A stretch of DNA of 64,000 nt from Phoronis australis (lineage: Eukaryota; Phoronida; Phoronidae), in the NCBI GenBank assembly GCA_002633005.1, contig NMRA01000648.1:102406-166405 (forward strand), in the 5' to 3' direction. The notes beneath the pieces are model-generated. The model did not search any database. It had not been told where the DNA came from and worked only from the letters and a program-made list of their open reading frames with translations. Position 1 is the first letter of the stretch; each line of letters opens with the position of its first letter. Shown here in pieces: positions 1 through 11,420 of the stretch. The position numbers were made by a program, and so were the translations under genes.

Positions 1-100
1 CGCAAAGGCTACTGGGATTGTTGATGGTAAACGGGATGACCGACTGGTTTGCACGACGTGTAATTTGTGTGCATTAAACTACGCTGCTGTATGTAATTCT

Positions 101-1364
101 GCCGCTATTCGCCCTAATTAGCGCCCATGGCTCAACAAGTGCCCCAACGCGTTTTCAGACTTTGCTAAAGTAAGCGCCCAGCCCATGAACTACATGCGAA
201 AAATGCCCTTACCTACAGTTCTAACGTCTCCAATTTATCAATTGAAAGATCCGACAGCCTGAATTTGTAACGGACCACGAGCCTCACCGTTATGTCCGTA
301 TACACTTCAAACTTACGCCGCGATTCAAAAAGAACGCAGAAGTTTTGCTGCTCTTGCGAGGGATGTGCCCCACTACGCGGGTCTGGACTTTGAAAACAGA
401 CACAGCGTACTTGTCAAAGAGCGGGATTGCATTGTTTCTTTCCAGTACAGATCTTCTCCGGCCTCAAACTTCTTTGTGCATGTGAAAACCGTGAATCGAA
501 GACTAATAAAAAAAACTCGACCAGTGTTAGCACGCGACCAAGAAGCGCGCGCTGCATAATGTACCGACTGTCATCGAAGATTAATCGGGTAACATAGCAT
601 CGGCAAATAAATATTGGCACTAATTTCCGAAAGTTTCCAATACCGTAAAAAGCTTCTGCATTATTTTTAAGAGAAATTATTTAACTAATCATAATTGGTG
701 TTTTTAAGGTCAAAATGACCCACTTCGCACCCTTACACCCCAAATCTTCCGGGAAATAGCTGTTACACTACGGTCACGCATCCACTCACCCGGCGACTCA
801 ATGAGTGACATGTCGGTCTTACCGAAAAAATTCTCGAACGTTTTTAGCAGATGAGGCCAGCAAGTGCTAAGCCGTAAATATTAAAACACGCTCTGCTTGA
901 CTGCTTGACTTATTTTTTTTTTGGATACAATGCACACCTAGATCATTACATTACTCTGGCAAATGAACTCTGATGACAAGCACACGCACGCTTACTCTCA
1001 CACACACGCATACAAACTTCAAAACAAACGTCACGTGACAACAACATGTGTTCCCACAGAGATTTTTCTCGGGTTGCGTGCTACAATCTAGCGTAGATTT
1101 GGACTTAATCTGCAGTTAATCCAGACTTCACAAGAACTTAAAAATCTTAGAGACGCTATTTGGAAAACTTGAGGAGGATTTCAGGTAATTTGTTGAGTCA
1201 AAGCTGTATTCTTATTTAAGAATTCAAGCCCTATCGACGATTGCGAGACCAGCAGCTACGCATTTGTCGGCAAGATTTCGCCCTGGAACTTCAACAAAAT
1301 TTTATGAAAAATGATCGTAATTTAACAACGAATTTTGATAGCAATGTACCACAATTTTGTAGAA
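101..1364 (+). mobile_element. Truncated copy 1 of a 1.4-kb non-autonomous DNA element
   Basis: This block is a diverged copy of the element at 44293-45707, in the opposite orientation. Shared blocks occur in the same order along the whole length: around 101-180 (terminal GC-rich part, including ACGCGTTTTCAGACTTTGCT), 545-710, 735-850, 940-1050 and 1120-1364. A 30-bp block at 1021-1050 is identical to the reverse complement of 44798-44827. The left end keeps a decayed version of the terminal inverted repeat. The right terminal repeat is missing, so the copy is truncated near 1364. I see no transposase; the open frames inside are short and not shared with copy 2. The superfamily is not assigned. 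Confidence 0.8.
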
Positions 1365-3182
1365 AGTAAATAATAATAATCTGCACGCTTTATCTTAGCG
1401 CGTAATGCATATAGTGTGCATACGTTAAGTGAGTCGACCCAGAACAGGTGATTGTGCAGAGGCATTATCCTCAAAATTGCTCATGTTGGCTTGGTTCTGG
1501 TCAAGCGAAAACAAGTTTTTTTTTCACTACCAACCGCCGTGGAGTATTTGTTACTGTTTCTTTGAAGGGAGATATTGTTGGGCAGTTTCTAAGATACGTT
1601 TTCTTGCCGCCCTCAAAATGAGCGCTGCACACTTTATGCTACGAAGTCGGAAAGAATTCACGAAGTCGGCCTTTGCTACCAGCTCTACCGATGTCTCTGA
1701 CCCATGTTTAACGCAGTTCTTGATCCTTGGGAAACAGGTAGTAACTAAATTTTTTATTTCGCTAACTGGTATTATAGCATGCCAGGCACACAACACGTAT
1801 AACCTCCCTGTGGCCGGTTCGCCCCCACGCTTGCCGACGTACTTGTTTACCGGCTTAACCACAATGCAACATTCTGACCCATTTCCAATATGGCGGCGTT
1901 GCGGATGTTATTGAGGCGGAATGAGGTTAGGCAAGCCAGTGTCCTGGACCTTTTTTTACAAGCGCTTCTATAGGCCATTGACACTAGATCCCTGTGAAAT
2001 GGAAACCAAAAGCATCTGGTATAAATTCCTGTCCTTCCTCGCCGAGTGACATTAAATTTTCCTTTCAGAAGAAACGCTTTATTCTAATGGTAAAAACTTT
2101 TCAATTTGGCACGCATTATGGGGAAATGACATTCAGTGACTGCATCGATTGTCTTGTTGTCACTAGAAAGCCCGTTAATAATACACTTTGATGATCTAAT
2201 AAATTTTTCATCAGCAGGCAAGTTTGTCACTAATTATTGAAACCACTAAATTTCTTCAGATTTAAAGCCCCATACAGTGCAGTTGTGCTTATTCTTTATG
2301 AAGCTGAAATGATTACCAAATACGCTAATTTTTGCGAATTGTCATTTTCCTGTTGACCTATAGAAATGTGCAGCGATCAAAATGAAGTACCGCGGTATTC
2401 TCTTTGTTTGCGTTTGATTTGTTTGTGTGTGTAATTATTTTTAGACCTTTCTTAAGAAGGCCTTTGAAAAATTTTAAGTTTTGTGTTAACTTGTTTATGA
2501 ACAAAAGTTCCACATGCAAGAAAAGTATGTTTTTAATTGCAGGTAGCTGGATAAAAACTTGCTATGCACAAGATTCGAGAATAATTATCAGTGCATTTAA
2601 AAACAAAATGACAAACTGAATAACCACATAAATACAAAGAAACAACATTGTTAAAAACTATTATAATTTCCCCAATGCAAGGGAGTCCATAATCAGCTAT
2701 ATCAAGGGCTGAATTTCTGAATTAGGTTCAATTCTCTCAGGTTATTGTTGAAGGATTGCTTTTCACTTTGTCCAAAGGTAAAATAGACGGTCAGGAGGCA
2801 GGTTTCAGTCGTTTTCTCTCACCTGTAACAAAATAATCAGAGAAATATTAGCAAATTATAAAACAAAACGCAAGACAAAACTACTTTGGTAAGGCAGAAC
2901 ATGCTTGAAGTTTCATCTTCATGTTTATATGTAGAAACTAATAATCTTTGTACCCAAGTCTTATTTAAGATCTGAATTAAAATATGTGAAACAGGCTAAA
3001 CGTGATTTAACAATGTCTTGTTTCATTACATCTAAAATGTGCTTCTGATCTCAACAAGTAAAATTCATTCTAGGTGTCAAATTTTAGTCCAATGCAATAT
3101 GTTACGACATTTACTGAATAGCTTATTCATGTTAATTCGGTAACTAATCTGGTAGTCCCGAGGGCGGGGTCCGCTTCAAAAT
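1365..3182. other. Gene-poor stretch, nothing recognised
   Basis: AT-rich sequence without recognisable repeats. Overlapping open frames on both strands at 1429-1914 have no domain that I can identify and no convincing start or splice context, so I do not call a gene. Confidence 0.4.
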
Positions 3183-3482
3183 AAGGAAACTCACTCATCT
3201 AGAGAATTTTATTGGACATGGCATAGCTTTGAAGAGAAACTGCTGTAAAGAAGCCACCCTTGACTTCTGAGCGTCACGTAGCAAACACCGCTTATATTGG
3301 GCGAACTCCCATCCAGGACAATATGGGAAAATGTGCTGCTAACCTTCCCGGCATCCGAGTCCCGGGTGCATTTCCGAAAAGAAACACTTAGTTGCACTCA
3401 ATAAAACCGTTATTCAGTGGGGTAACTGTTGGGGATAACATCACCGAACGATGTCGATAGAAATTAATTGCTAAAAACTTAC

Positions 3483-3677
3483 CTAGTAACGTTATGTAGT
3501 CTCCCAAATGCATAGAGCACACACGGGGCTTCGGCATCCACACCTTTTGTCAGTTAGTTGACCCTTTTGACCAATATGTAGTAACCTTAGGTCTTTTGGG
3601 AATTTGTGGCCACCTGTCGAAGACTTGCACCGGGGAAAATAGCAATAATAAGGCTTTGCGCGACGACTTATTTTCAT
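3483..3677 (-). pseudogene. THAP-type zinc-finger exon with an internal frameshift
   Basis: THAP domains are C2CH zinc fingers that bind DNA, found in host regulators and in P-element-like transposases. From the ATG at 3677 the frame reads a Tyr-Tyr-Cys-x4-Cys start, then HKFPKD, the conserved THAP Phe-Pro-Lys-Asp block. The second half of the domain, WMPKPRVCSMHLGDY, with the Trp-x-Pro and the Cys-x2-His zinc ligands, continues one frame over. The downstream frame has a TGA just before the shift, so the lesion lies in about 24 bases around 3530-3553. The exon ends at 3483 in a strong donor, G|gtaagt. I cannot see the AVPT-type tail that normally ends the domain. It could be a pseudogene, a transposase relic, or a real gene carrying an assembly error in the A-run. 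Confidence 0.55.
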
Positions 3678-3715
3678 AAAAATTCCGTCTTTTCACCAGC
3701 TGTTTACATGCAGAC

Positions 3716-3792
3716 ATCGACGCATGCGCAATTCAATCGCCTCTAGCACAGCAGCGACACCGCGAGTAGAATTCTCCGAATAGCCCCATTGG
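3716..3792 (-). promoter_or_regulatory. Promoter-like region upstream of the THAP exon
   Basis: A CpG-bearing patch in AT-rich surroundings. At 3720-3729 it holds CGCATGCGCA, which matches the core of the NRF1 motif found in many TATA-less animal promoters. Near 3785 an ATTGG reads as a CCAAT box on the minus strand. Its place 40-110 bases upstream of the THAP ATG fits a promoter. This is inference from motifs only. Confidence 0.3.
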
Positions 3793-4473
3793 CGACAACG
3801 AAGCATGAATAAAATAAACAAAAAATGAACAGAATTACACGCATTTATCTCAGACTACACTTCAACAGATGTTGTTTTTTGTCACATATATCGTTTTTTA
3901 CGTGAGTGTGTTCTTCTTTTGTATTTGGGCACTGACCCTCAACTTCCCCGGCTTTTTAACCAAATTACCGCCTCACTCGCATGTAGTTCCAGAGTTCGGG
4001 CATCATGTCCACTAGCACAATACTCTGATAATATCTACATTCTTCTTTGCAACCGGTTATCAGGGTTTCAAAGCAGATTTGTCAATTTAATTAGGAAATC
4101 GAGTTTTGTACGACTCACTTTATTGGCTGTAAAACCGTACGAGTCCCTTTATGATAATACTCAACAATACTGAAATCATGACGTTTAATGGGTTGGCTTG
4201 CTTTTCTCACGCGATTCATAGGAAAAACGAATAACGACTTACAGTATTGATCAAAACTAAGGTCTTTACTGGTAAACGGGTTAGTTATTTTAAACTTACA
4301 CCAGGAAATATATTTTGAATCATTCCCTTTAATGCCAACAAAATTACAAAACAATAAGCAAGAACACAAAGAGCAACATTAACAATGATAGCAACAAGAA
4401 CCACAACAACAACATTTATAAATTATTTCCTCCAGTATGCAATGAATACAGAATCTTTTGTGAAGCTTCTTAC

Positions 4474-4539
4474 CTCACTATTGTAGATCGGAAGAACCTT
4501 GTATGGATTGACTGTGACTAACACGTCACCGATGAAAGT
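4474..4539 (-). CDS. Unconventional myosin, motor-domain exon (second of two seen)
   Basis: A 66-base exon, 22 codons, between an acceptor (aaatttccag) and a donor (GAG|gtaaga), phase 0 on both sides. It encodes TFIGDVLVTVNPYKVLPIYN plus two residues. This is the near-invariant myosin head segment (Y-T-Y-x-G-D/S-x-L-v-x-V-N-P-y-K-x-l-p-I-Y) at the start of the motor, an ATPase that moves on actin. It joins in frame to the exon at 4889-5026. The next expected segment, PPHIFA...GESGAGKT with the P-loop, is not found leftwards, so the gene either runs off the window through a long intron or is broken. Confidence 0.85.
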
Positions 4540-4888
4540 CTGGAAATTTAAACGGTGGCACATAGTCATAGATAGTGTAACATGGTGTTTCTGTCTGCTT
4601 TGATGCACAACTAAATCACATGTTGGCACGCATCCATTTTACCTACTAGATTTTGCTCTTTTGAGCATTTCATGGTCTCGCGTGCAGGACGTTGAATAAA
4701 ATGTAACTGAATATTTAAGAAAATTAGGGACATTGGATTTTCAGCAGCGATTGTGAAATAAAAGCATACCTTAAGCTATTTGAAAAAGCAATAGGGAAAC
4801 GATTACCCACACAGAACGCTGCAGAAAATAGTATCCTTTACGATATAAGAATTGTATTATGCAAAAGGAGGCAATTTTTTTCACTCAC

Positions 4889-5026
4889 GTAGTATTTTGT
4901 TTTCTCATATCGTCGTTTCAGATAGTCTAGAATGATATTCGCATCAAGGACTTCAAGTGTTGACAGGTCGTCTGGTTCGGACCGTTGGATTCGGCTACTG
5001 GCTGCTTCACGACTTTTCATAACTCG
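4889..5026 (-). CDS. Unconventional myosin, exon at the start of the head (class III-like)
   Basis: A 138-base exon, 46 codons, with acceptor ttgtccgtgtttcag, donor TACTAC|gtgagtg, and phase 0 at both ends. It contains DDLSTLEVLDANIILDYLKR, the first conserved block of myosin heads (D-L-x-x-L-x-x-L-x-E/D...L-x-x-R-Y), and ends KTKYY, which reads directly into TFIGD of the next exon. The DDLxTLEVLD wording resembles class III myosins most, by eye. The open frame continues upstream past the acceptor to an ATG at 5173 in a good context (AAAATGG, stop two codons upstream). This could therefore instead be the first coding exon (4889-5173), giving a 50-residue basic leader and no kinase domain. I cannot decide between the two starts. 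Confidence 0.8.
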
Positions 5027-5213
5027 CTGAAACACGGACAAAGAACCACTGGTTGGATGGTAATGATTCACCAGAAGGGTATACATTGACATCGAGGCTC
5101 CTTTTTCCAAACCATAATAATGTGACACGCTTGATTTCGTTTTGGGTTGCGTTTTGTTTTTCACAAGTTCCATTTTTTAAAACTGAACGCTTTGTTGATT
5201 CCTGAAAGTTCAT

Positions 5214-6040
5214 GTACCAGAGTGAAACAAGACTTTTTGTTTACTATGTTTCTCACTCCCGCTCGATCGTAGTGCTTCATCACATAAATAGAGGTCGCTT
5301 AGAACATTCTGATCCCTAATTCCCGTTTATGCTTTTCCATGTTTTAACTCTATTCTCTCAGACTGCTCTTTCTTTGTTTTTGTTGTGAGGTGTGTTTTGG
5401 TTTGCAAAGTAATTAGCAAAAATTTGAAAATAACGCGACAGTATACCTTCAAGCTACACAAATATACTTGCTTAACCAAAACACGTGCGTTCGAACAGGG
5501 CATGTGTATATATTAGGCCTACTTGCTTACTAAGTCGTAATTAGGTATTTTGCCAAGTATTATGTTGTTACGAAGTAGTGTCATGGGATATTTCTGTCAT
5601 TGCAACTTAGTTATTTCTCTTGCCGCATTCCAGTCGAGCAGTGACTGTTTCCATGGTAATTACCGAGGCTCGTGGTGGTCATTTGTTATTACGCCTGTAT
5701 TCAATTTTCGCTTGCGTGCACCGAGTTGAAACAAGCAATTGCAATGTCACTACTACGCCTCCTGAAGCTAGATTGGTGAAAAATATACTCATGGTTAGCC
5801 TTGTTAGCCTTATTGAAACTTTCAGTGATACGTTTTGTATCAAGGTGAGATCATACAAATGAGTCATTACATACAGGTATCTCAGTTTCAGAGACACGTT
5901 TTAATTCAACGCAATGCAAAGCAACAACCATGTTGAAAATCTAACAAATTTAATCTTGTTTAAACAAGTCACATTTAGACCCTTATTACCCCATGGTTTT
6001 ACAAAATTGTGACTATTTTCTTTTTCCGGGGTCGGTCTGA
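5214..6040. other. No gene recognised
   Basis: AT-rich sequence upstream of the myosin exons. No clear kinase-domain exon, as expected for a canonical class III myosin, is visible here on the minus strand. Confidence 0.35.
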
Positions 6041-6044
6041 TGTT

Positions 6045-6415
6045 TCCCTGTCCCTATATTCCCCGTCCCAATGTTCCTCCTACTTGTTAATTCAATTTCT
6101 GCGTTTAAGAATGGTATTTTGATGCACCTTAGGTGCATAACCGTAGGCGCATGCGCCGAAACAGTAACGAAAAAACATTTACTTGATTATATCACGGTTT
6201 TCAGCATAGGATCTATCTTCAATTTTAATTAGCAATAGATTGTATAATCAAAACAAAGAACTTGATTTCCGATACATTGAAAATATGGAAAGGGCCGGGG
6301 GATAATCGGGACGGGGGAGCATAGGGCCGTGCGAACATAGGAACGAGGGAAAAATCAATTGGGGGAATGTAAGGACAGAGGAATACAAGGACAGGAAACA
6401 GAGGCACGGACCCCT
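6045..6415. repeat. Inverted, degenerate GGGACGGGGGAA-type short repeats
   Basis: Around 6048-6078 the plus strand is rich in CCCTGTCCCTATATTCCCCG. Around 6290-6410 the complementary theme (GGGACGGGGGAGCATAGGG, GGACAGAGGAATACAAGGAC) recurs in roughly 20-base degenerate units. The two parts can pair. It probably forms the subterminal part of the element that follows. Confidence 0.45.
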
Positions 6416-6436
6416 GTTTGTAAAGCTCTACGTATC

Positions 6437-7039
6437 ATGCGCGCACCCAGGGGGGCTCCGGGGACTCGAACGAGCCCCCCCCCCCNNNNNNNNNNNNNNN
6501 NNNNNNNNNNNNNNNNNNNNNNNNNNNNNNNNNNNNNNNNNNNNNNNNNNNNNNNNNNNNNNNNNNNNNNNNNNNNNNNNNNNNNNNNNNNNNNNNNNNN
6601 NNNNNNNNNNNNNNNNNNNNNNNNNNNNNNNNNNNNNNNNNNNNNNNNNNNNNNNNNNNNNNNNNNNNNNNNNNNNNNNNNNNNNNNNNNNNNNNNNNNN
6701 NNNNNNNNNNNNNNNNNNNNNNNNNNNNNNNNNNNNNNNNNNNNNNNNNNNNNNNNNNNNNNNNNNNNNNNNNNNNNNNNNNNNNNNNNNNNNNNNNNNN
6801 NNNNNNNNNNNNNNNNNNNNNNNNNNNNNNNNNNNNNNNNNNNNNNNNNNNNNNNNNNNNNNNNNNNNNNNNNNNNNNNNNNNNNNNNNNNNNNNNNNNN
6901 NNNNNNNNNNNNNNNNNNNNNNNNNNNNNNNNNNNNNNNNNNNNNNNNNNNNNNNNNNNNNNNNNNNNNNNNNNNNNNNNNNNTCGCCAGAAATTCGAGC
7001 CCCCCCCCCCCCATATCTCAAAGGCTGGGTGCGCGCATG
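6437..7039. mobile_element. Inverted-repeat element, family B, copy 1 (contains assembly gap)
   Basis: CATGCGCGCACCCAG at 6437-6451 is the exact reverse complement of CTGGGTGCGCGCATG at 7025-7039. Inside both ends are C- or G-runs followed by a CTCGAA/TTCGAG motif. The middle is an N run at 6486-6983. The same ends bound a 251-base copy at 31491-31741, so this is a MITE-like family. No coding content is visible. Confidence 0.65.
6486..6983. other. Assembly gap of 498 N
   Basis: A run of N flanked by a C-homopolymer on each side, which probably broke the assembly. Open frames drawn through it are artefacts. Confidence 0.99.
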
Positions 7040-10000
7040 CATATTCCAAAGGTACTTTGCCTTTGGAATTTTCACTCAAGTATTTTCGATGAATGCATAA
7101 ATCAGATACGGGAGGGCTTACGTATCTGGCTCTTTGCGTTTTGAACGCAAACAACTCCGCTCCAACATTGTATCTGTACCAAGTGATAGTATTGAACAGT
7201 CATAGGCTTGCGGAACTTTGATTTAAAAACGTCGCAGTGAAGATGCATTATGGCAGATTAGAGGAGTGAGTGAGTTTGATTTTTGAACGGTATAACAAAC
7301 TATGTCGTTTTTGTCTGATTCACAGAAATGCTAGTTGGCGTCCTTTAAATTCAATTACACCTTTTTGTTTTTGCTCTTTTAATTTTGCTTTGACTACAAA
7401 AACAAATAATAATTCTTGAAAATAAACGCATCTTATTTGAAATCTCAAGCGTTGTGTTATATAACGAAGAGGGTACTGCGAAAAATGGTTTTGTTGAGAT
7501 TGGTGGGACAAAACGCTCATTATGCGCAACATAGTTTTGTGGCCTTCAAAGTCGGGGGTGGTTTGAGCACCTACTCTTCCATTGGTGTCTGAACTTCTTT
7601 TCATACGAACACTAAAAGGCCGACTATTGAAATTTGGGGGTCATTGGAGAGAACTGTGACACTAACTATCGCGGCAGGAAATGATGACCAGTGAAAACTG
7701 AGGACGAGAGAAGGGAAATTGGTTATACGACGGAAAAGAAACTGCCCCCTCAAAATGATTTTTACATTTTGACGGTTTGGACTATTGCGTATAAGGTCCC
7801 CAATTCTGTTTGTCAACAGTTCAAATTCCAGTTAGGGAGACAGGCCATCATTTTCCAAGAAACTAGTTATTCTTCACAAACACCCGTTTTCCCAAACATG
7901 ATTATTATAATAGTCAATTTTTTACAGAAACTCCAAATAAATAGATGGCTTATTTATGCAGCCTGCGTTTCCGTCATCGAGACTGTGACACTGGTGTGAT
8001 TGGCAGCACGATCAAAACTTTGTGCCATACTGGAAGGGTCAATAACAGTTTCCTGGAACGGGACCAACGTGAACTGATTAGGTCAGTGAGCAAAACTTCG
8101 TTAAGGTCAAAACAAGAGGGACACAAATGGGCAGTAAAATGTCGTAACGGTTGTTGACAAACATCAAATCGAATAATGACACTGCCAAATTCGAGATCAA
8201 CACGACATCTTGTTCCAAGAAGAAAAATTCAACTAAGTGTTTTAACTCGGATTTGGGACATGTCATAAAGGTTTTGCCAAGAGGTAGTTACTCTGGTAGA
8301 GATCTGAGCGAGGTCTTAAACCTTCCGGGAGATGTGGTCTGTTTGTCAGGTGGGTCATGCGATCTCGTCGTTTTCTTTATTCGTCTAAAAATAGGTATCT
8401 CCAGCTATGCCTCAGGAAATCGTGTCCTTTAAATTTCAGATGATTAAAATTGAACTGTATGTTTCATTTACTGGGTACCTTTGTTATGGTTCTGTTTCTT
8501 AAAATATCTTTTTAAGAGGGTTCGCCAAAGTTTTAATGCAGCTTGACGTTTTTTCAATTTGCGTATTTTGTATTTTGGTCTTTGTCTACTACAAATCTGC
8601 AAAAATGTGGGGATCTCCGAATTAATTTTCCGTTACAACCACCTAAACGAAGATACCTCTGGCAAAAACGAGAAATTTACATGAGCTACTGAAAAGTAAC
8701 ATCTAATTATACAAATACTTTAATTCTTTTGAGAATGGTTTAATTTCGTTGAACAAGGTTAGTGTTATATTCTAAGGACTTGAATTATACTTCCTGGTTT
8801 ACTGGTCGGCGTAAGTTAACTTATGTCCAGATTCTAAAGACCTCAAATTTTAGCGTTTTGGCTTCTATACTGAAAGTTACACCCTTATTTTTTCTTTTAT
8901 TCTTCATTCTGATGTCCATCGTGTTTTGTATCAAATAAGAAAAAGTGGGGATTATCGACTTCGTTTTGAGCTATTTTAGCTCAAACAACGTCATTAAAAA
9001 TGTCCTATTGAACCTTCTCGAAAGCGAATCAATTTGAAGAGCACGATTATCCCACTGGATTTCAATAGATGGCGATTATGTTATGTTGTTAGGATTGTGA
9101 AATAGGTTTAGCTGATGTGAACAGACGTTTTGCCGTTAATAAATTTAAATTTGCCGTTTGAATTAAGTCACACCAACGTCTGCACTTGTGTTTACCAATT
9201 GTTTAATGTGACGTCATCATGAACTTTGATGTCACGCACTAACATTAAACGCTAAAATAAAAAAACAACATCAACAACAAATCATCATTTAGCAAACTGT
9301 GTCGAAACTTTTAAAAACGTATTTTTAACCCATACGAATACTATTACATTTTTCATGAAACCTATATGTTTACGAAAACAACAATAACAATAAATATTTC
9401 ATTTTCACGCCGAGCGCGAAACTTCGAAATTCTGTCCTATCTTTATTCAAAAATGTTTAACATTCGAACATTTAAAACTACGATTCTTTACTACGGCAAC
9501 TGCTAAAACTAATACCATGCGTAATAAAAGGAATATCACTCGATTCTTAGATAAGACAGTTATCTAAATTCGTTTTTACAATTTGATCATCGTTGTCATT
9601 TTTTCCAGTAGCGGCCCCCAATGCCAGTGTGTACATAAAACTGCACCTCTGGTTGTACTTAGTACCTAGTCTACATTCTTAACTGTGATACCCCGAGGGT
9701 ATCTCAAGTAGTTGCTTTTGAAAACAATACTGAAACAACAAGGAGCACGCAAGCGTTTTTTCATTCAGCGTCAAAAGTAAAAGTGCTATTTACTTAGTGG
9801 ATGAAATGGAATGTTTGAGGGGGAGTCAATATGAATTGACGTGTTTGGCACACCGGGTTTAGAGCCGTACGCAGAGTTAGGGTGTGTCTCCCAAATGGCA
9901 CTAAGCCACTCGACCAGTTAATGGTGCTACGATTTCTCAACTGGACTCAGAGACTGTGGCCATCTTTGAGGCCCTAAAAATGAACACCTTTTTCCATTTT

Positions 10001-10320
10001 ATTTTCAAGAAATTTTGTAGTTGCATTCCAACATTCTTTGGATTGCTTACTGGACTACTGCATAAAAGGCAATGATTTATAAAATGCTGTATTGTAGTAT
10101 TCCAAATGATCAATTTGTTTTCAAAGTTTTTAAAACATTTAAGTTTTTTTGTTCTGTGACACCAAGCTTGGCGCATAAAATGACACATCGTGAAAAGTCA
10201 ACTCGAAAGATCTCAAGAGATAACAATCTGTCTGTTCTTCGGAAGCCCGGAAATCATCTCCAAGCTGACAAAGGAACAATTTGAGACTAATTTCGTAAAG
10301 TTTAAATGAAAAGCCTGGGT
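7040..10320. other. Gene-poor stretch
   Basis: AT-rich sequence with only short unconvincing open frames. A perfect TGACGTCA (CRE-like) palindrome lies at 9209-9216, but no gene start is recognisable beside it. Confidence 0.4.
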
Positions 10321-10323
10321 AGA

Positions 10324-10458
10324 GTTCAGTAACGCTAGGACCTCGCAAAAAAGCAAAACCTCGCGAGATTACGTGAGATATTGTTGTGTATTTTATACGA
10401 GAACGCGTGACTTTGGCTAAAGTTTAACGAGGTCCTAGAGTAGGTCTTAGCGCTGCTA
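10324..10458 (+). mobile_element. Palindromic MITE family A, copy 1
   Basis: Starts GTTCAGTAACGCTAGGACCT and contains the family core (AAAAAGCAAAAC, TCGCGAGATTACGTGAGATA, GAGAACGCGTGACTTTGGCT). It ends in a decayed inverse of the start (GGTCCTAGAGTAGGTCTTAGCG). No open frame is present. Five more copies lie within the next 10 kb. Confidence 0.75.
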
Positions 10459-10837
10459 CTAAATTATACCCGGGTTTTGTGGTGGGTGACCTTTTGACCT
10501 TGAAGAACGTGACTAGATGACGCCATTGTTGGTTTACTGTGATAATCCAGTCTATGGAATAATATACAAAAACCTTTTACTTTGCCGTAAATACAAGACA
10601 AGTGTCAAAAGTCAATAGGTGTTAAGTCAAACCCCCCTTGAATACCGTGCACTTTAAGACAAATGGAATGACATGTATCGTTACTTGAGCCAGTTATATT
10701 GAAATAAATCACATGTTTGTACGATATTTGCTAAACCTAAAAAGTTACCTAGCAGTGAACGCCAACAGATTTTAGAAATTGCCCACTCAAGACATACAAA
10801 ATGAAACTACGTTTGAATCCAGGTACGAAAAGTGTAA

Positions 10838-10887
10838 TAGAGAGAAAGAGAAGTAGAGAGAAAAAGAGAAGGAGAGAGAGAGAAAAT
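10838..10887. repeat. GA-rich microsatellite
   Basis: A purine tract of GAGA and GAAA units. Confidence 0.8.
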
Positions 10888-11400
10888 TTACCTTGGACGA
10901 ATTTCTTCTTTCCAGGAATTTTTTCAATTTAGACTTTCGTGAAGCCCACATTTTGGCCAAACTTGTAGTATTCTTATACTAGAAAAATAATCCTGACTGA
11001 TATCACGTCACTTCTCTGGCCCATTGTCACGTAGACTGCATAAGGAAATTGGTGCGGCGTTTGGCTGCGTTGTACTTGTTAAAGGCATTTTTTTCTAGAA
11101 TCTATTGTGCGTGTGTGTTTGAACAAAAGAAAATTCCTGCTCCTTGGCCAATTCAGGTACGCTGTTTTTCATTGGCTCTTTCAATCATTTCCTTGTTCAA
11201 GGTATCGAAAATTGTGGTGCTTTTTAACGAGACATTATCAGCGAGAAAAGTAATATTCTTAGATCATCCTAGGTGCGGTATGCGAACCTGCAATCCCCGA
11301 GTTCGCTGTCTAACCCTCTGTTGGTGTGGGAATATGTAAATCCCAAATAATTGACAGAGTTTTTTCAGCGTATTTTAAGCAATATTTAGCATTGCTTAGC

Positions 11401-11420
11401 CAGTGGTGGATCTAGGATAT
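11401..11420. mobile_element. Solo hAT-type terminal repeat
   Basis: CAGTGGTGGATCTAGGATAT resembles the CAGTGGCGGATC-type ends seen at 33080 and 34264. No matching opposite end is seen nearby, so this is a fragment. Confidence 0.4.

Noticed and set aside
1429-1914. 161-codon plus-strand frame and 103-codon minus-strand frame in the same place
   Set aside because: No ATG at the plus start, no recognised motif on either strand, no splice context.
4119-4169. Possible third myosin exon with good acceptor and donor (VEYYHKGTR-like reading)
   Set aside because: The protein-like frame needs phase 2, but the preceding exon ends in phase 0, and in phase 0 it meets a TGA at the third codon.
6355-7154. 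Open frames of 215-261 codons around 6.4-7.1 kb
   Set aside because: Most of each frame is N, and the known parts belong to an inverted-repeat element.
9209-9216. Perfect TGACGTCA palindrome (also at 23061-23068)
   Set aside because: An 8-base site is expected by chance about once in this much sequence, and no gene start is beside either.
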